The translations under genes and the position numbers were made by a program. 64,000 nt of DNA from Mauremys mutica (taxonomy: Eukaryota; Chordata; Testudines; Geoemydidae), in assembly GCF_020497125.1 (NCBI RefSeq), contig NC_059075.1:43250003-43314002 (forward strand), read 5' to 3'. Below, piece by piece: positions 21,607 through 32,892 of this stretch; within the stretch, counting starts at the first letter, position 1; every line of letters begins with the position of its first letter. The notes under the pieces were generated by a model. It saw only the letters and a list, made by a program, of their open reading frames with translations, was not told the DNA's origin and did no database searches.

Positions 21607-21972
21607 TCCTAAAGTAATTGTAACAGCCTGGGTTGGATCACACCATTGATGAAGGGGAAAATGATGGTAACTTGTGTCACGCTATGAGCAATATGTCAGG
21701 ACTGTTGCTCCTGTATCCATGGTGGTAGCCCAAAAATCCATGGCAGTGTCTTCATGTGCATTCTGTTGGTCCTTTGAAGGTACACATGATTTTGGCAGCT
21801 ATTGTTTTACTCAGAGCAGCTAGAGTCCTGTGTGATAGTGACTTTTATTATGTACTTATTAGTTCTTTTATGATAGGAATAAGAAGATGCAATCCCAGCC
21901 CCAAAGACCTGTTATGTCTCATTTCAGACATAATACAATGAAGTAAAGTATGTAAGCAGTAGAAAAGACTTA

Positions 21973-22272
21973 GGGTACGTCTATACTTACCGTCCGGGTC
22001 GGCGGCTAGCATTCAACTTCTCGGAGTTCGATATATCGTTTCTAATCTAGACGTGATATATCGAACTCCGAATGCACTCCCGTCGACTCCGGAACTCTTC
22101 CACCGCGAACGGCAGTGGCGGAGTCGACGGGGGAGCCACGGACTTTGATCCCGCGGCATCTGGATGGGTGAGTACTTCGAACTAAGGTAGTTCGAGTTCA
22201 GCTACGCTATTCGCGTAGCTGAACTTGCGTACCTTAGTTCGACAACCCCCCCCCCTTAGTGTAGACCAGGCC
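21973..22272. mobile_element. CpG-rich PIF/Harbinger-like MITE
   Basis: The ends GGGTACGTCTATACTTA and TTAGTGTAGACCAGGCC are imperfect inverted repeats. The flanks TTA (21970-21972) and TTA (22273-22275) fit the 3-bp target duplication of PIF/Harbinger transposons. The body holds internal palindromes around GTTCGATATATCG and TAGTTCG...CGCGTAGCTGAAC and is rich in undecayed CpG, suggesting a recent insertion. It is 300 bp and non-coding. Confidence 0.85.
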
Positions 22273-22275
22273 TTA

Positions 22276-23560
22276 GAGGGGGAGAATGGGGAGACAACAA
22301 TAAAACGATGCAGTAACTCAATGCAGCTAGTGCAATGGTGCATCAAAGCCATTTATTTTGTACGCTAATTTCTTGTAGGTGTTGTAGAAGTGAGTCTCTA
22401 GGTGGTGGTGACTGAAGAGAGTGCCGTGACTTCATGGACCAGCTCAGGAAACTTTTTCTACATCTACTGAATCTGAATCTGTACTGCCTGTGAGAGGCAT
22501 AAATGTTCAGCAGCCATGTTCTGCCAGAGCAGCTAGTAAGTGACAATGGACTTTGGTTTGTATTGCATGAGGTTTGAAACTTGCATGAAGATGAATGGTG
22601 TTCATCACATCAAAGGAGCACCATACCAGCTAGCAACAGCTAAGCAGAAAGATTTGTCCAAACAATGAAGCAAGCACTGTGTTTCTCAGAAGGAAGAGCA
22701 TGTGTCCATAAACGCTTGCCTAATTTCTCATTATCTTGTTGAAACCGCTCATGCCACTGCAAAGGAGCCTCTAACACCGCTAATGCTCAGTTGACAGCTG
22801 GGTATCTGTTTTGATTTACTGAGCTCACCCAGAATGACACAGGTGCTGAAAGAACAGGCACAGGTAGATCAAAAGGAAAGACCAGTAAATGTAGTGATTA
22901 AACATGAGGATGTGCAGAACTAGCTTGTAAGTAAGCAACTGCCTCTAAATGGGCTCTTGGTGTGGTTATTGCCAAGCCAGGATCAGTGTGGTGTTCACCC
23001 GCAGCAGGAACAGAAAATCGTCTCTCATGCCAGGGATTGTGTTGATCAGCGTTTAGCAGCACCTACTGAATGAATCAGCTGAAAGTTCAAGAGTTTCTGT
23101 TCTGGAATTTGTGAATGATGAGAGGCCCCTTGTCACAGACACTTACCATGCCGGACCCTTCTCCAGCACTGGTATTAGTGGATGAGCTGATGTCACCGTC
23201 TGCTTCCACGTCACTAAGTCTTCTCAGACATTGCTCGTGCATGCTGCGGACTGTGACGGAGGTCCCAATTTCCGTTCCCCATGCACATCTAATGTGAGTC
23301 AGATTATTTCCCTGTTCTTTGACATCATAGTCTGGAGGCAGAAGAATTCCAGGCTTAGATGAGACTTTGATGTTGTTGACCCTGTTCTCTAGCTAACAGT
23401 TCTGTTAATGGAGTATTCCTATTGTGGGGCATGTGATTTAAGTATTGGAGTTCCGTGTGGTTTTTCATAGTCCCCCTTAACAATATTTGACCTTATGATT
23501 TGACCTTAGACTTGGGATGTGTGTTCAATATTTTTTCTCTCCATAGAAAAAATATAAAGG
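22276..23560. other. No recognised feature
   Basis: Mixed-composition DNA with no gene-like frame, RNA or repeat that I can name. Confidence 0.5.
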
Positions 23561-23568
23561 AGTATTGA

Positions 23569-23665
23569 CCTGCCTCAGTTTTCTCATCTATGAAGTAGGG
23601 ATAATGAGACTAGCCCACTGTTGTAAAGTGCTTTGAGATCCCTGGATGAGAGCTAAGTATTAACC
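23569..23665 (+). mobile_element. MIR 3' fragment
   Basis: CTGCCTCAGTTTTCTCATCT followed by GAAGTAGGGATAATGAGACT, GTAAAGTGCTTTGAGATCCC and AAGTATTAA matches the second half of MIR (CCTCAGTTTCCTCATCTGTAAAATGGGGATAA and GTAAAGCGCTTTG as family features). Confidence 0.8.
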
Positions 23666-25330
23666 TGGTTCATCTTTGTCATTTATTCTCTTGAAAGTGG
23701 GCTAGAGGGGGAATAGGCCCTGCTCAGTTATCTCCTTTGTTTGCAATCTTTACCCACCTTGTGCTTTTGCTGGTGTGATGCTAAGCCTGCCAGTGCATGC
23801 CTGACACGCAGTCCTGGCCTCTGTAAAAGGGAGAGGTGGGAAGATGAAATATAGTTGGTAAAAGTGGTGGGGGAAGCAACTCCTCTTACCCAGCACTTGG
23901 GAAGTACAGTATTTTGTCTTTATTATGGTTTGCAAATGAAAACAAACAAGGGATAACAAAAGAGAAATTGAGGGTGAGGAATTGAAAGGGAGGCATTGGA
24001 GACAGAAGAGCAGGAGAGAAAGGAGTAAATGAAAACATGAGGGCACAGATTAACAGAACAAGAGTGAATATGAGGAAAAGAGAGAATTGTGATAGATTTT
24101 TGGAATCTACCGAAGGGGGGGAAAAAAAGGAGGGGAGGGGGGAGAGAGAGAGAGACATGGGACCTGAGAGGGGCATAGTTCAGAGGAGGGAGCTGTTCTC
24201 TTTGAACTAGTTGTACCAGGCAGACACTTGCTGTTCCACCTCAATTCAGGATTATTGATGGATTATTGATCTTGAAAGGTAACACAATGGAATCTAGTGA
24301 AACTCTGCACTTCTGAATAGCAAGGAAAAGCAGATGATATCAGAGAACAGAAGGGGCTTGGGGCTAGTTGGTAGCTTTCCAATGTCATGAGATTTTGGAT
24401 CTGTGTTGTGGTGGTGGAAACTGTTGTTGGGATGCATGGAAGGGCAACACCATATGTCTGGGAATTCAAGATTAGTCAAACATAGCGAGATTTAAGTTTT
24501 TACAGATGTAGAGAAACTCAAGGGACTGACAAAAATCATTTGCTTAGCAGAAGTGGCAGTGCAGGCCTTCTGATGTAGGTGGAGAAATCAACTGAAACCG
24601 AAGCATGGCTAAATATTAAAATATTTTTATATAAATAAGTATTATTCATTTATAAAACCTTAATAAATAAAGCACCCGGGTTCATACAGTTTTCATATAC
24701 AGGTGGAAAAGCTAAAATGCCAGCACTGAAATTAAAGTGCACTACAAACAGCAATGCCGGACAGCACTTGTTTAGTTCCTATCAGGGTGTTGGAGTCTAA
24801 TATTTGGGGTTTGGTTTCACATTTGAGCCAATTCTATGAACTTTTTAGACAAGTGTCTTGAATTTTGTTACTTGATCCCAGCATGTGCATCTGTGGTAGC
24901 TGTGGCGCTCCCATCACAACTTGGAATGACCCTTCGCAAGAGTCACCTGCATATTTTTCCATTTGGTTTTCATGGTTTCACCCTCTGAGTCATTTTCTGC
25001 TTTCAACAAATCTGCAGCTTGTTTATCCCCATTGACAGCATCACTGCTGCAAGCAGTCGGTTTCATGGCCAGCTGGCTGGTTGCTGACAGAAGGCGCTGT
25101 ATCTGAAGACAGGTAACTAAAAACCCTGGGGGATATTTTTGTGGAGTGGGTTTCTTCACAGGACAGGTGATTGTTCCAGTACGGGTTTCAGTGTACTTCT
25201 AGGCGGCTCCTCTCTTGTGGAAAGGATCTCTGTTGTAAGCTTTCTGGCAACACAGCAATAAGTCACACCCAGGTGTATGCATTACACACCACTAGTGCAC
25301 TGTGAAGCACAAGGTTGAAGGCAAGTCCTG
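23666..25330. other. Unassigned DNA with a purine-rich tract
   Basis: Purine-rich DNA runs from about 23930 to 24160, ending in a GAGAGAGAGAGA microsatellite (about 24140-24154). An AT-rich stretch lies at 24605-24680. No gene or named repeat was seen. Confidence 0.5.
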
Positions 25331-25334
25331 TGGA

Positions 25335-25415
25335 GGAAGGATGGTTCTGCAGTTAAAGCACAGATCTCAGCCAGGACTTCTGGGTTCCCTTTGGGGCTCT
25401 GACAGTGGCTCTCTG
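25335..25415 (+). mobile_element. MIR/CORE-SINE 5' fragment
   Basis: GGATGGTTCTGCAGTTAAAG, CACAGATCTCAGCCAGGACT and TCTGGGTTCCCTTTGGGGCT resemble the tRNA-derived head of a CORE-SINE (GTGGTTAAAGCAC...GGGTTC). It is short and old. Confidence 0.5.
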
Positions 25416-26660
25416 TTATGTTGTTACAGCCCCTCTCTGTGCCACACAGAGCATGAATGGGGGCATGAATGCAAGCAGAGGAGGGAGATACATGTGACCG
25501 TTCAGTGCTCTGGGTCCCTCCAGCCCTCCTGGAATGTGTTGGGCAAGAACTGAAGAGTGAAATAGGATGTTGTGGTCCTCGGCTCAGCAATGCAGCCAGC
25601 AGACCTGGCCCTGCTCCTGCTGCAGCCATGAGCCAACAGAGAAAGGAACAGGAGATGAGGCCAGCACAAGACAGCATAACAGAATGTTTGGGCCCCAGGG
25701 AGAATGTGACAGTGAGTGGCTTCAAGGCGAGCACGGAGGAGAGCAGGCACCTGGCCGGGTGCCTGAGCAGGAGGAGATGGGGCCCAAATCCTTATCTGAG
25801 ATTAACATGCAAGGACTTTCTTCCCAAACCAGAATGTCCTTCTTGTAAGGGCTCATCAGAAAGCTCACAGTGGGGGATGTTCAGGGATCCCTTAGGCAAC
25901 AGGGACTGCCAGAAACTCCACTTGTCAATGATACTAAGGGGCCAGCTTCTAAGCGGCCAGGGCTCCATGGGAACCAACAACTGTGACAGAGCAGAGCACT
26001 AAGTGGGGGAAGGTGGGGGCCTTCACCCCACTCTGCTGGGTTTATCCTAATCTCCCTCTAGCAGCTGCTGGTCCTACAGTGGGGAGGAGTCTCAGAGCCT
26101 CTTCCCCATGCTCAGTGACAAAAAGCAACACCACAGGGGAGCAGAATTAGCAGCTCCCCTTCCAGGAGCAGAAGAAATTAGGGAGGGTGAAAAGGAAACC
26201 CTTAGCCCCTTCACCCAGTCAGGAGGCAATGGGGGGGGCGGGGTGCTGAAAGCTCTCCTTCTCCACAGGACCTGCCACAGAGGGGTGAATGGGAGGAAAA
26301 AGAAGAGTCCAGAACTCCTTTCCCAATCAGGAACCAGCACAGGGCTGGAGAAAGGGGGTTGGGGCTTCCCTGAGCCACCTTAGCTCCATAGGTAGCTCTA
26401 GGGATATATAGGCCCTTCTCTCCCTGACCCCTGGTAGGAGAGATTGTAGCTTGAATTTGAAGTTATCTTGGCTCCTTAGACCATGGGCGTGCAGCTCCCA
26501 GCTCTGCTCATCCTGCAACAGGCTATTAGATCCTCCCTCCCAACTTAACTGGGGCAGGGAGGGGCCAGGAGGATGGGGGAGCTGGGAGCTGAGGCACAGC
26601 TCCCATCCCCACTCAGCCTGCTGCAGAGAGAGAAGAGCTGGTTGCTTCACTCCCCTGGAG
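25416..26660. other. No recognised feature
   Basis: Frames up to 177 codons exist (25469-26002, +), but the translation shows no domain and overlaps MIR-flanking DNA. I judge the frames to be chance. G- and C-rich patches occur at 26220-26240. Confidence 0.5.
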
Positions 26661-26664
26661 GAGC

Positions 26665-26870
26665 TGGAAGTGGTTAGGGCACTAAACTGGGAATGTGGTG
26701 ACCACAGTTCAATTCCCTGTTCTGCGACAGACTGTATGTGTGTCCCTCAGTAGGTCTCTGCATCTCCAGGCCCCCTCTGTAAATGGGATAATTGCACTTC
26801 CTTCCTCACCACAGGGGTGAGGATACAGAAGGATTGCAAGGCACTCAGATACCACAGTAGTGAGACCCAT
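26665..26870 (+). mobile_element. MIR SINE
   Basis: A nearly full-length MIR: AAGTGGTTAGGGCACTAAAC head with box-B-like CAGTTCAATTCCCTGTTCTG, then GTAAATGGGATAATTGCACT core and GGGGTGAGGATACAGAAGGA tail. Plus orientation, decayed. Confidence 0.8.
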
Positions 26871-27614
26871 TGAAGAACCTAGGATAGACGGAGGTGTGCA
26901 GTAGTTCCAGCTGTCTGAGGAGCTGGCCTGGCTCTCCCTGATATCTGAGCCCCCTCTTGCCATTCCCCTACAGATGTCCCAGCTAGGGGAGAGGAGAGCT
27001 TGTATCTGAGGGTGGAGCAGTTGCAGCAGGAGTGGAGTGGGCGGCTACAGCCCTCTGAGGAGCACAGCTAGTAGAGCTGCTCCTGGTGGTTGCTGTGCTC
27101 CTTGAGACATTTCTGGGGGAGGGACAGTGAATGTGGGGAACATGCATAGGGAGAGTGTGTGCCATCGCTTGCAGGATTGCTGACTGAACTCCTATGGAGT
27201 ACAAGTGTGGGGATGTGGTGGAGACCATGGGTGGGGAGGGGGAAATGGCAGTGGGGCATTGCTGGGAAAGGCGGGGCAGAGAGAGGACTGAGCTGGTGAA
27301 TCAAGGAGGTTTGCTCACTGCATCACAGTAGCTTCTGGGGTAGCAGAGCTGTTAGCTAATGGTAATATCCTTTTAAGAGAAATATGTGCGGCTGCAGGAT
27401 GTTAGAGCCCTCTATGAAGCCTGCTGTGCTAGTGCCAGGGCTCTTAGGACAGCTGCAGACTGAGGTACGTTGCCTAGATTGGAGCATGTCGGCTAGAGGC
27501 ACTCAGGTCAGGTGAGGATGATGGGAGAGAGCTTGCAAACTCCCAAGTGGTCTTTAACCATCTTTTGTAAGCAGCCTAATGGGAGATCTCCAGAAAAAAG
27601 CTCCAATGCCATCT
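26871..27614. other. No recognised feature
   Basis: Mixed-composition, moderately GC-rich DNA without a recognisable gene or repeat. Confidence 0.5.
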
Positions 27615-28745
27615 GCCAGGTACTAGTATCCTGGATCCCTCACAGTTGGACTTCAGGCCAGGGCATGGTGTTGCTCTGGTAGATGATCTCCTCCTGACTC
27701 TAGAACAGATAAACGCACCACATTCATCCTGCTGGACACCTTGGCATCATTTGATACCAGTGATCACTAAATACTCCTGCCCCACCTCCAAGAAGCTGCA
27801 GGGGTGAAAGGCAATGCCCTAAAGTGGCTCAGGTCCTTCTCAGCTCCAGCCTAGAGGGTGGTCATGGACAACTGCCCTCTGCCTTCAAAGCCCTCATCTG
27901 CAGAGCTACACAAGGCTCAATCCAATCTCCCTCGTATTACTCAATATCTAAATGTAGCCATTGGGGGAGCCGGTCAGACAACATGGGCTGAAGAGCCAGC
28001 ATGATGAAGACAACACCCAGCTCCACCTCTCCTTTACATCCATCGCAAATAGCACTCTCTGTGCCTGCCGGAATCCAGCACCTGGGTAAGAGTGGCTGGC
28101 TAAGGGTGAGCCCAGGCTAGACTGAGGTGATGCTGGTCTGAAGAGGGAAAAGCTTTGAAGAACTTGCCTCCTGTATCACATGGAAGGCATTTGCTCTCAG
28201 ATTTCATAGATTCCAATGCCAGAAGGGACCACTGTGCTCATCTGGTCTGACACCACTCCAGTGGTGACTGGCCAGCAGCCTGCACTGCATCCTCTCAGAG
28301 ACCTGACCATGGGGATCCATGCATTCGTGATCTCTCGGCTTAGTTACTGCAACTCATGAGATCCACAAATGAACCAAGAGACCGTGGCATAGGCTGCTGC
28401 ATTTGGTACCAGCTAGGGCTATCTGCTTAGGTAGGTCTCCAGGAGCACATCACCCCAGGCTGTGCCCTGCACTGGCATCGGATTTAGTCCAGTTTGAAGT
28501 TTCTGTCCTGCTATTTAACCCCCTGATGGAATTAGCCTTAAGTCCCTGAGAGATCAATCACCTCTCCCTCTGGAACCAGGACCTCCAGTGACAGCTCTGG
28601 CCCAGCAGAACAATGAAATGGGCAACCAATGAGGGAGGCTCACAGGATTTGTGTCCAGACTATGGAACCAACTACCACAAGAGACAAGACCAAGCATGGA
28701 CTTGGCCGCATTCAGAATACAAAGTAGAATTCAACTCCTTAGCAT
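27615..28745 (+). mobile_element. L2-clade LINE remnant
   Basis: Plus-strand translation near 27640 gives DFRPGHGVALVDDLLLTL, a reverse-transcriptase motif of the L2/CR1 clade, followed by a decayed LLD...FDT block (27735-27765). Later blocks match the L2 3' coding region (SYCN-like TTAGTTACTGCAAC near 28341, and a TGGAACCAACT block near 28665). Many stops and frameshifts show it is dead. The block 27745-27915 is about 88% similar by eye to 32893-33195. A short CR1-like 3' end is embedded near 28203. Confidence 0.8.
28203..28262 (-). mobile_element. CR1 3'-end fragment
   Basis: TTTCATAGATTCCAATGCCA, GAAGGGACCACTGTGCTCAT and CTGGTCTGAC match the reverse-complemented 3' end of a turtle CR1 subfamily. 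It sits inside the L2 remnant. Confidence 0.65.
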
Positions 28746-29726
28746 ATCTTTCCCTTGATAACTTCTGCACATAAAGCACCCAACATTCCCTCACTTAAAC
28801 AACCCCAAACCCTGTGAACCAGCCAGCTTTTTCTTGTATGGGCTGAGAAAGAATAAAGAGAGAGTAAGGTTATTTCTGTTTTTAAATGCTTGGCAGGTGT
28901 TGGATATGACAGTAATGGTGGCCAGGCAGGTACCTAGATAGCCACACAGCAAGTATGAACAATCTTACTGGCTTCTGCTGGGGCATCTTGCCCATTCTCC
29001 CTCCCTCCCTCCTTATGGCAGGATTGTGTAGTTATCCTCACCAAACCCTTGCAGCTGGAAGCCTCTTGGCAGCTCCAGCATCTGTTTCTCTCCAGCCTCA
29101 TCCTTCTTCCTTTTAGTCTCTTGATAATGAACAGCACAAAATGGTTAGACAAGGGCAGCAGTAAAATTAGTGATGTGGTAAAGTTCACAGCTCTGCTCAT
29201 AAATTTAATTTTCAACGAGGCAAAGCATGAGACAAGAGGCCATAAAACTGGAGAAGCAAAGCTGGTGTCTGATTGAAGCTGCAGCTTTGTGCAGAATTGC
29301 AAGCAGCCTCTGTCCAGTGGCTGGTTGCCATGGGGACCTTGCAACAGTGGATATAGCAAATCTCTCCATTCCCAGCTTGTACAGAGTTTAGGATGAAATT
29401 GCGCAGCAGGGAGGGCACAGCCACTACTCAGGGCCTGCTAAGGCCCTTCCTCATTAGCAGAAACGGAAGCCCAGGAGGTTATTTTATTTATTTCAATTGA
29501 TATACATGTGAGAAGTTCCCATCCTGAGCTCATGCTGCCTCAGGCAGCCTGTTCTAAACACAATCAATACAAAAGAATAGATTTAGCTGTATTGCCTGGA
29601 ATATCTTGTTGGGACAGTTGGTAGGAGAAGAGAGATTTAAAATCTCTCTCAAACATGAAGCTAATTCCTTCATCACCTGCAGGAGGATTTGATGATGATC
29701 CCACTCAGGGCCTCACTGGTCACTGA
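28746..29726. other. No recognised feature
   Basis: A CTCCCTCCCTCC run lies near 29000. No gene-like frame has recognisable content, and no repeat was assigned. Confidence 0.5.
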
Positions 29727-30009
29727 GGGTACATCTACACTGCAATTAAAAACCCACGGCTGGCCCATGCCAGCTGACTCAGGCTCATGGGCTCGGGCTG
29801 TGGGGTTGTTTAATTGCAGTGTAGACGTTCTGGCTGGGGCAGCAGCCTGAACTCTGGGACTCTCCCACCTTGCAGGGTCCTAGAGCCCATGTCCTAGCCT
29901 AAGCCTGGATGTCTACACTGCAATTAAACAGCCCCACAGCCTGAGCCCTGGGAGCCTGAGTCAGCTGGCATGGGCCAGCCACAGGGTTTTTAATTGCTAT
30001 TTACGCATA
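29727..30009. mobile_element. Double-hairpin foldback DNA transposon, copy 2
   Basis: The best-preserved copy of the family. Arm 29727-29831 and arm 29908-30009 are reverse complements at roughly 90% by eye, separated by about 75 bp. Each arm starts with a CTACACTGCAATTAAA motif and ends with its inverse. CACTGA occurs immediately outside both ends (29721-29726 and 30010-30015), possibly the target duplication. It is non-coding. Confidence 0.85.
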
Positions 30010-30332
30010 CACTGAAACTGACACTGTGCTGCTTGGGAGCAAATGTCTGCACTGCTCACCTTAATCAATGATTCCACCCACCCCCTACAGTCCTGTTATT
30101 CCAAAGGACAGGGATATAAGTGCTTCCTCCTCCTCCTCTTCGCTGTAGGTGTTGGGAGTAAATGGAAAGCTTATGCTAAGTGCATCTCTCCCTACAGCCT
30201 GGAGCTTGCACCTTTGCAAGTGGAGCTTATGCCATGGATCCTAATGTTTGCATGGGACACTGGGCCCATGGGAACACAGAATATAGAGGAGTTGGTCTGG
30301 TCTGTTGAATACTAGCCCCATAGCTTTAGGGC

Positions 30333-30403
30333 ACTGGTCCTGTACCTGTGAAGTCGATGGGAGCTTTGCCATTGACTTCAATGGGTGCAGGATCAGGTCC
30401 TAG
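30333..30403. repeat. Short foldback repeat
   Basis: CCTGTACCTGTGAAGTCGAT pairs with ATTGACTTCAATGGGTGCAG. This is a common turtle foldback unit based on AAGTCAATGGGAGC. Confidence 0.7.
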
Positions 30404-30629
30404 TGAGCAGTGTCTGGATTCCCCCAGCACTGGGTTGCTGCACCACGCAATTCGACTCAATTGTGGGTGTCTGAGACTTGGACTCAAATTGATAACATTC
30501 CTCAGCAGCTGAAATGGAGGCATTTTTCCTGAGCATGGCCTGTCCCATGGGTACGATGTGAAACCTTTCCCACATTTGAGAACTTGCTCCCCTATGAGCC
30601 AAGATTAAATAGAATATTAATGAATATCC

Positions 30630-30944
30630 CAGGGGTAGGCAATCTATGGCACAGGTGCTGAAGGTGGCACGCAAGCTGATTTTTTTTCAGTGGCACTCAC
30701 AGTGCCTGGGTCCTGGCCACCAGTCTGGGGGGCTCTGCATTTTAATTTACTTTTAAATAAAGCATCTTCAACATTTTGAAACCTTATTTACTTTACATAC
30801 AACAATAGTTTAGTTATATATTATTAGACTTCTAGAAAGAGACCTTCTAAAAAGGTTAAAATGTATTACTGGCACATGAAACCTTTAGTTAGAGTGGATA
30901 AATGAAGACTTGGCACACTACTTCTAAAAGGTTGCTGACCCCTG
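30630..30944. mobile_element. hAT-like MITE
   Basis: The left end CAGGGGTAGGCAA pairs with TTGCTGACCCCTG. An exact 8-bp duplication, GAATATCC, lies at 30622-30629 and 30945-30952. It is 315 bp with an AT-rich core. It is the same family as the outer element at 45876-46507, in opposite orientation. Confidence 0.96.
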
Positions 30945-30991
30945 GAATATCCATTTTAGTATCATTAATTCAAAGGTAACATTCATTTGTA

Positions 30992-31059
30992 GTGAAATCC
31001 TGGCCCTAGTGCAATTAACAGGAAATTTGCCATCAGTTTCAGTGGAGCCAGGATTTCAC
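30992..31059. repeat. Short foldback with 13-bp perfect ends
   Basis: GTGAAATCCTGGC at the left end is perfectly complementary to GCCAGGATTTCAC at the right end. Total length is 68 bp. It is an unusually compact inverted-repeat unit. Confidence 0.8.
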
Positions 31060-31304
31060 CCTATCTTGAAGACATTTGGGGGGGTTACAGCCCTGCAACA
31101 GGTATAAACATAATCTGCTACAAACAGGCCCACCAACAGCAATTCTGGGACCCCGGGCAGAACAGTCAACAGAACAGACCCCCTGCATGGATACAGTCCA
31201 TCTGACATTTGGGCTGTGCTGGACCTGTGCTGGCTGGTGCCCAATGAGCTGCTGGTTACACTGCTGGGTGGGCTCTTCTGGCATGGCCAGGGCTTTCACA
31301 TGCC

Positions 31305-32220
31305 TGCCCAGTAGGGCTACCAACTGTCTAATAGCACAAACCTGAAGACCCTTGCCTCACCCCTTCCCTGAGACCACGCTCACTCCATCCCCCTCCCTCC
31401 ATTGCTCCCTCTCCCCTACCCTCACTCACTTTCACCAGGCAGGGGCAGGAGGGGTGGGTATAGGAGGAGGTGCGGGGTGCAGACTCTGGGACGTAGTTTG
31501 GGTGTGGGGTTGGGCTCTGGGAGGTAGTTTGGATGCAGGAGGGGGTGTGGGCTCTGGGAGAGAGCTTGGGTGTGGGAGGGGATGCAGGGTCGGGCTCTGG
31601 GAGGGAGTTTGAGTGTGAGGTTGGGCTCTGAGAGGGAGTTTGGGTGTGGGGTTGGGCTCGGGGTGTGGGAGTGGGATGTGGGCTCTGAGAGGGAGCTTGG
31701 TTGTGGGGTTGGGCTCTAGGAGGGAGCTTGGGTGTGGGAGGAGGTGTGGGATCTGGGAGGGAGCTTGGGTGTGGGGTGTGGGCTCTAGGCTGGAGCAGGG
31801 GGTTGGGGTGCAAGAGAAGGTCAGGGGGTCGGTGCTTACCTCAGGCAGCTCCCAAAAGCAACTGGCACACCCCTCTAGCAGCAACTCCTAGGTGGGGGTC
31901 TCAGGGGGTATCCGCATGCCGCTGAACACAAGCACTGCCCCTGCAGCTCCCATTGGCCTCAGTTCATGGCCGATGGGAGCTGTGAAGTCAGCACTCAGGG
32001 CGGGGGCAGCACGCAGAGATCTCCCCAGGGGCCTCAGGGACGGGACAGCTGCTTCAGGGAGCAGCATGGAGTGAGGGCAGGCAGGAAGCCTGACTTAGCC
32101 CCGCTGCGCTGCCGGTGGCGATGGCCGGGGGCCACTGGGCCCTTTTAAATTGCCCAGGTCCCCGAGCAATTGCCCCCTTTGCGCCCCCCTTCTCCCCCCC
32201 TCCCGTCGGTTGTCCTGGAC
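31305..32220. mobile_element. Minisatellite-bearing DNA element
   Basis: The left side (CCAGTAGGGCTACCAACTGT) and the right side (CGGTTGTCCTGG) are weakly inverted. The body at 31440-31830 consists of about 30-40-bp degenerate units of GGGCTCTGGGAGGGAG(C/T)TTG and GGTGTGGGGTT. Near 31935-31985 the CAGCTCCCATTGGCC / GGCCGATGGGAGCTG pair forms a hairpin. No target duplication was found, so the ends are approximate. Confidence 0.6.
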
Positions 32221-32592
32221 ACAAATCATCGTCACAGAACCCCAGTGACCTAAATGCAGGGGATTGGCAATGGGAAGAGGGGCAAAAATGGGCTGTGCAT
32301 GGGAAGGGGGATGATAACTAAAAAATAGACAACGATGAAATTAAAAACACAGGTGGGACAAAGACGTTTGAAGGCATCTTTTATGCACTGGGAGAGAGGA
32401 AAAGACACATTTCTGTGGGGAGAAGGTTCTGACCACCAGAGCTTCCCACAGCAAATGCAGAATCTAACTGCTGATAGTGGGGTCCCTACATAGTAATGGA
32501 GTCTGAGCACTGAGATCAGGTGTTGTCCTCCTCTATTATTTCATGGTACTGTAACAGGCTGGCCTGCCCCTTTAAGGGGTAGGAGGTCTTGG

Positions 32593-32857
32593 CAGGGCCA
32601 CCGGTGGGGGGGGGGGTCAAGTGGGGCAATTTGCCCCGGGCCCCACAGGGGCCCCCATGAGAGTTTTTTCAGAGTCCCTGGAGTGGGGTCTTTCACTCGT
32701 TCTGGGGGCCCCCGGAGCTTCTTCCACTCTGGGTCTTCGGCGGTGGAGGGTCCTTCCGCCCCGGGGTGGAAGGACCCCCTGCTGTCGAATTACTGCCAAA
32801 GCAGGGGCCCCCTGCTGCCGAAGACCCCAGGCCCCCTGAATCCTCTGGGCATCCCTG
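32593..32857. mobile_element. GC-rich hAT-like MITE
   Basis: The ends CAGGG...CCCTG are flanked by an exact 8-bp duplication, GGTCTTGG, at 32585-32592 and 32858-32865. The GC-rich body has CTTCGGCGGTGGAGGGTCCT and GCCGAAGACCCCAGGCCCCC. It is 265 bp and non-coding. Confidence 0.93.
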
Positions 32858-32892
32858 GGTCTTGGGCTAGTCAGCCCTATTAAATTAACCTC

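Noticed and set aside
25469..26002. 177-codon plus-strand open frame
   Set aside because: No domain, adjacent to a MIR fragment, and competing frames of similar length exist in the same stretch.
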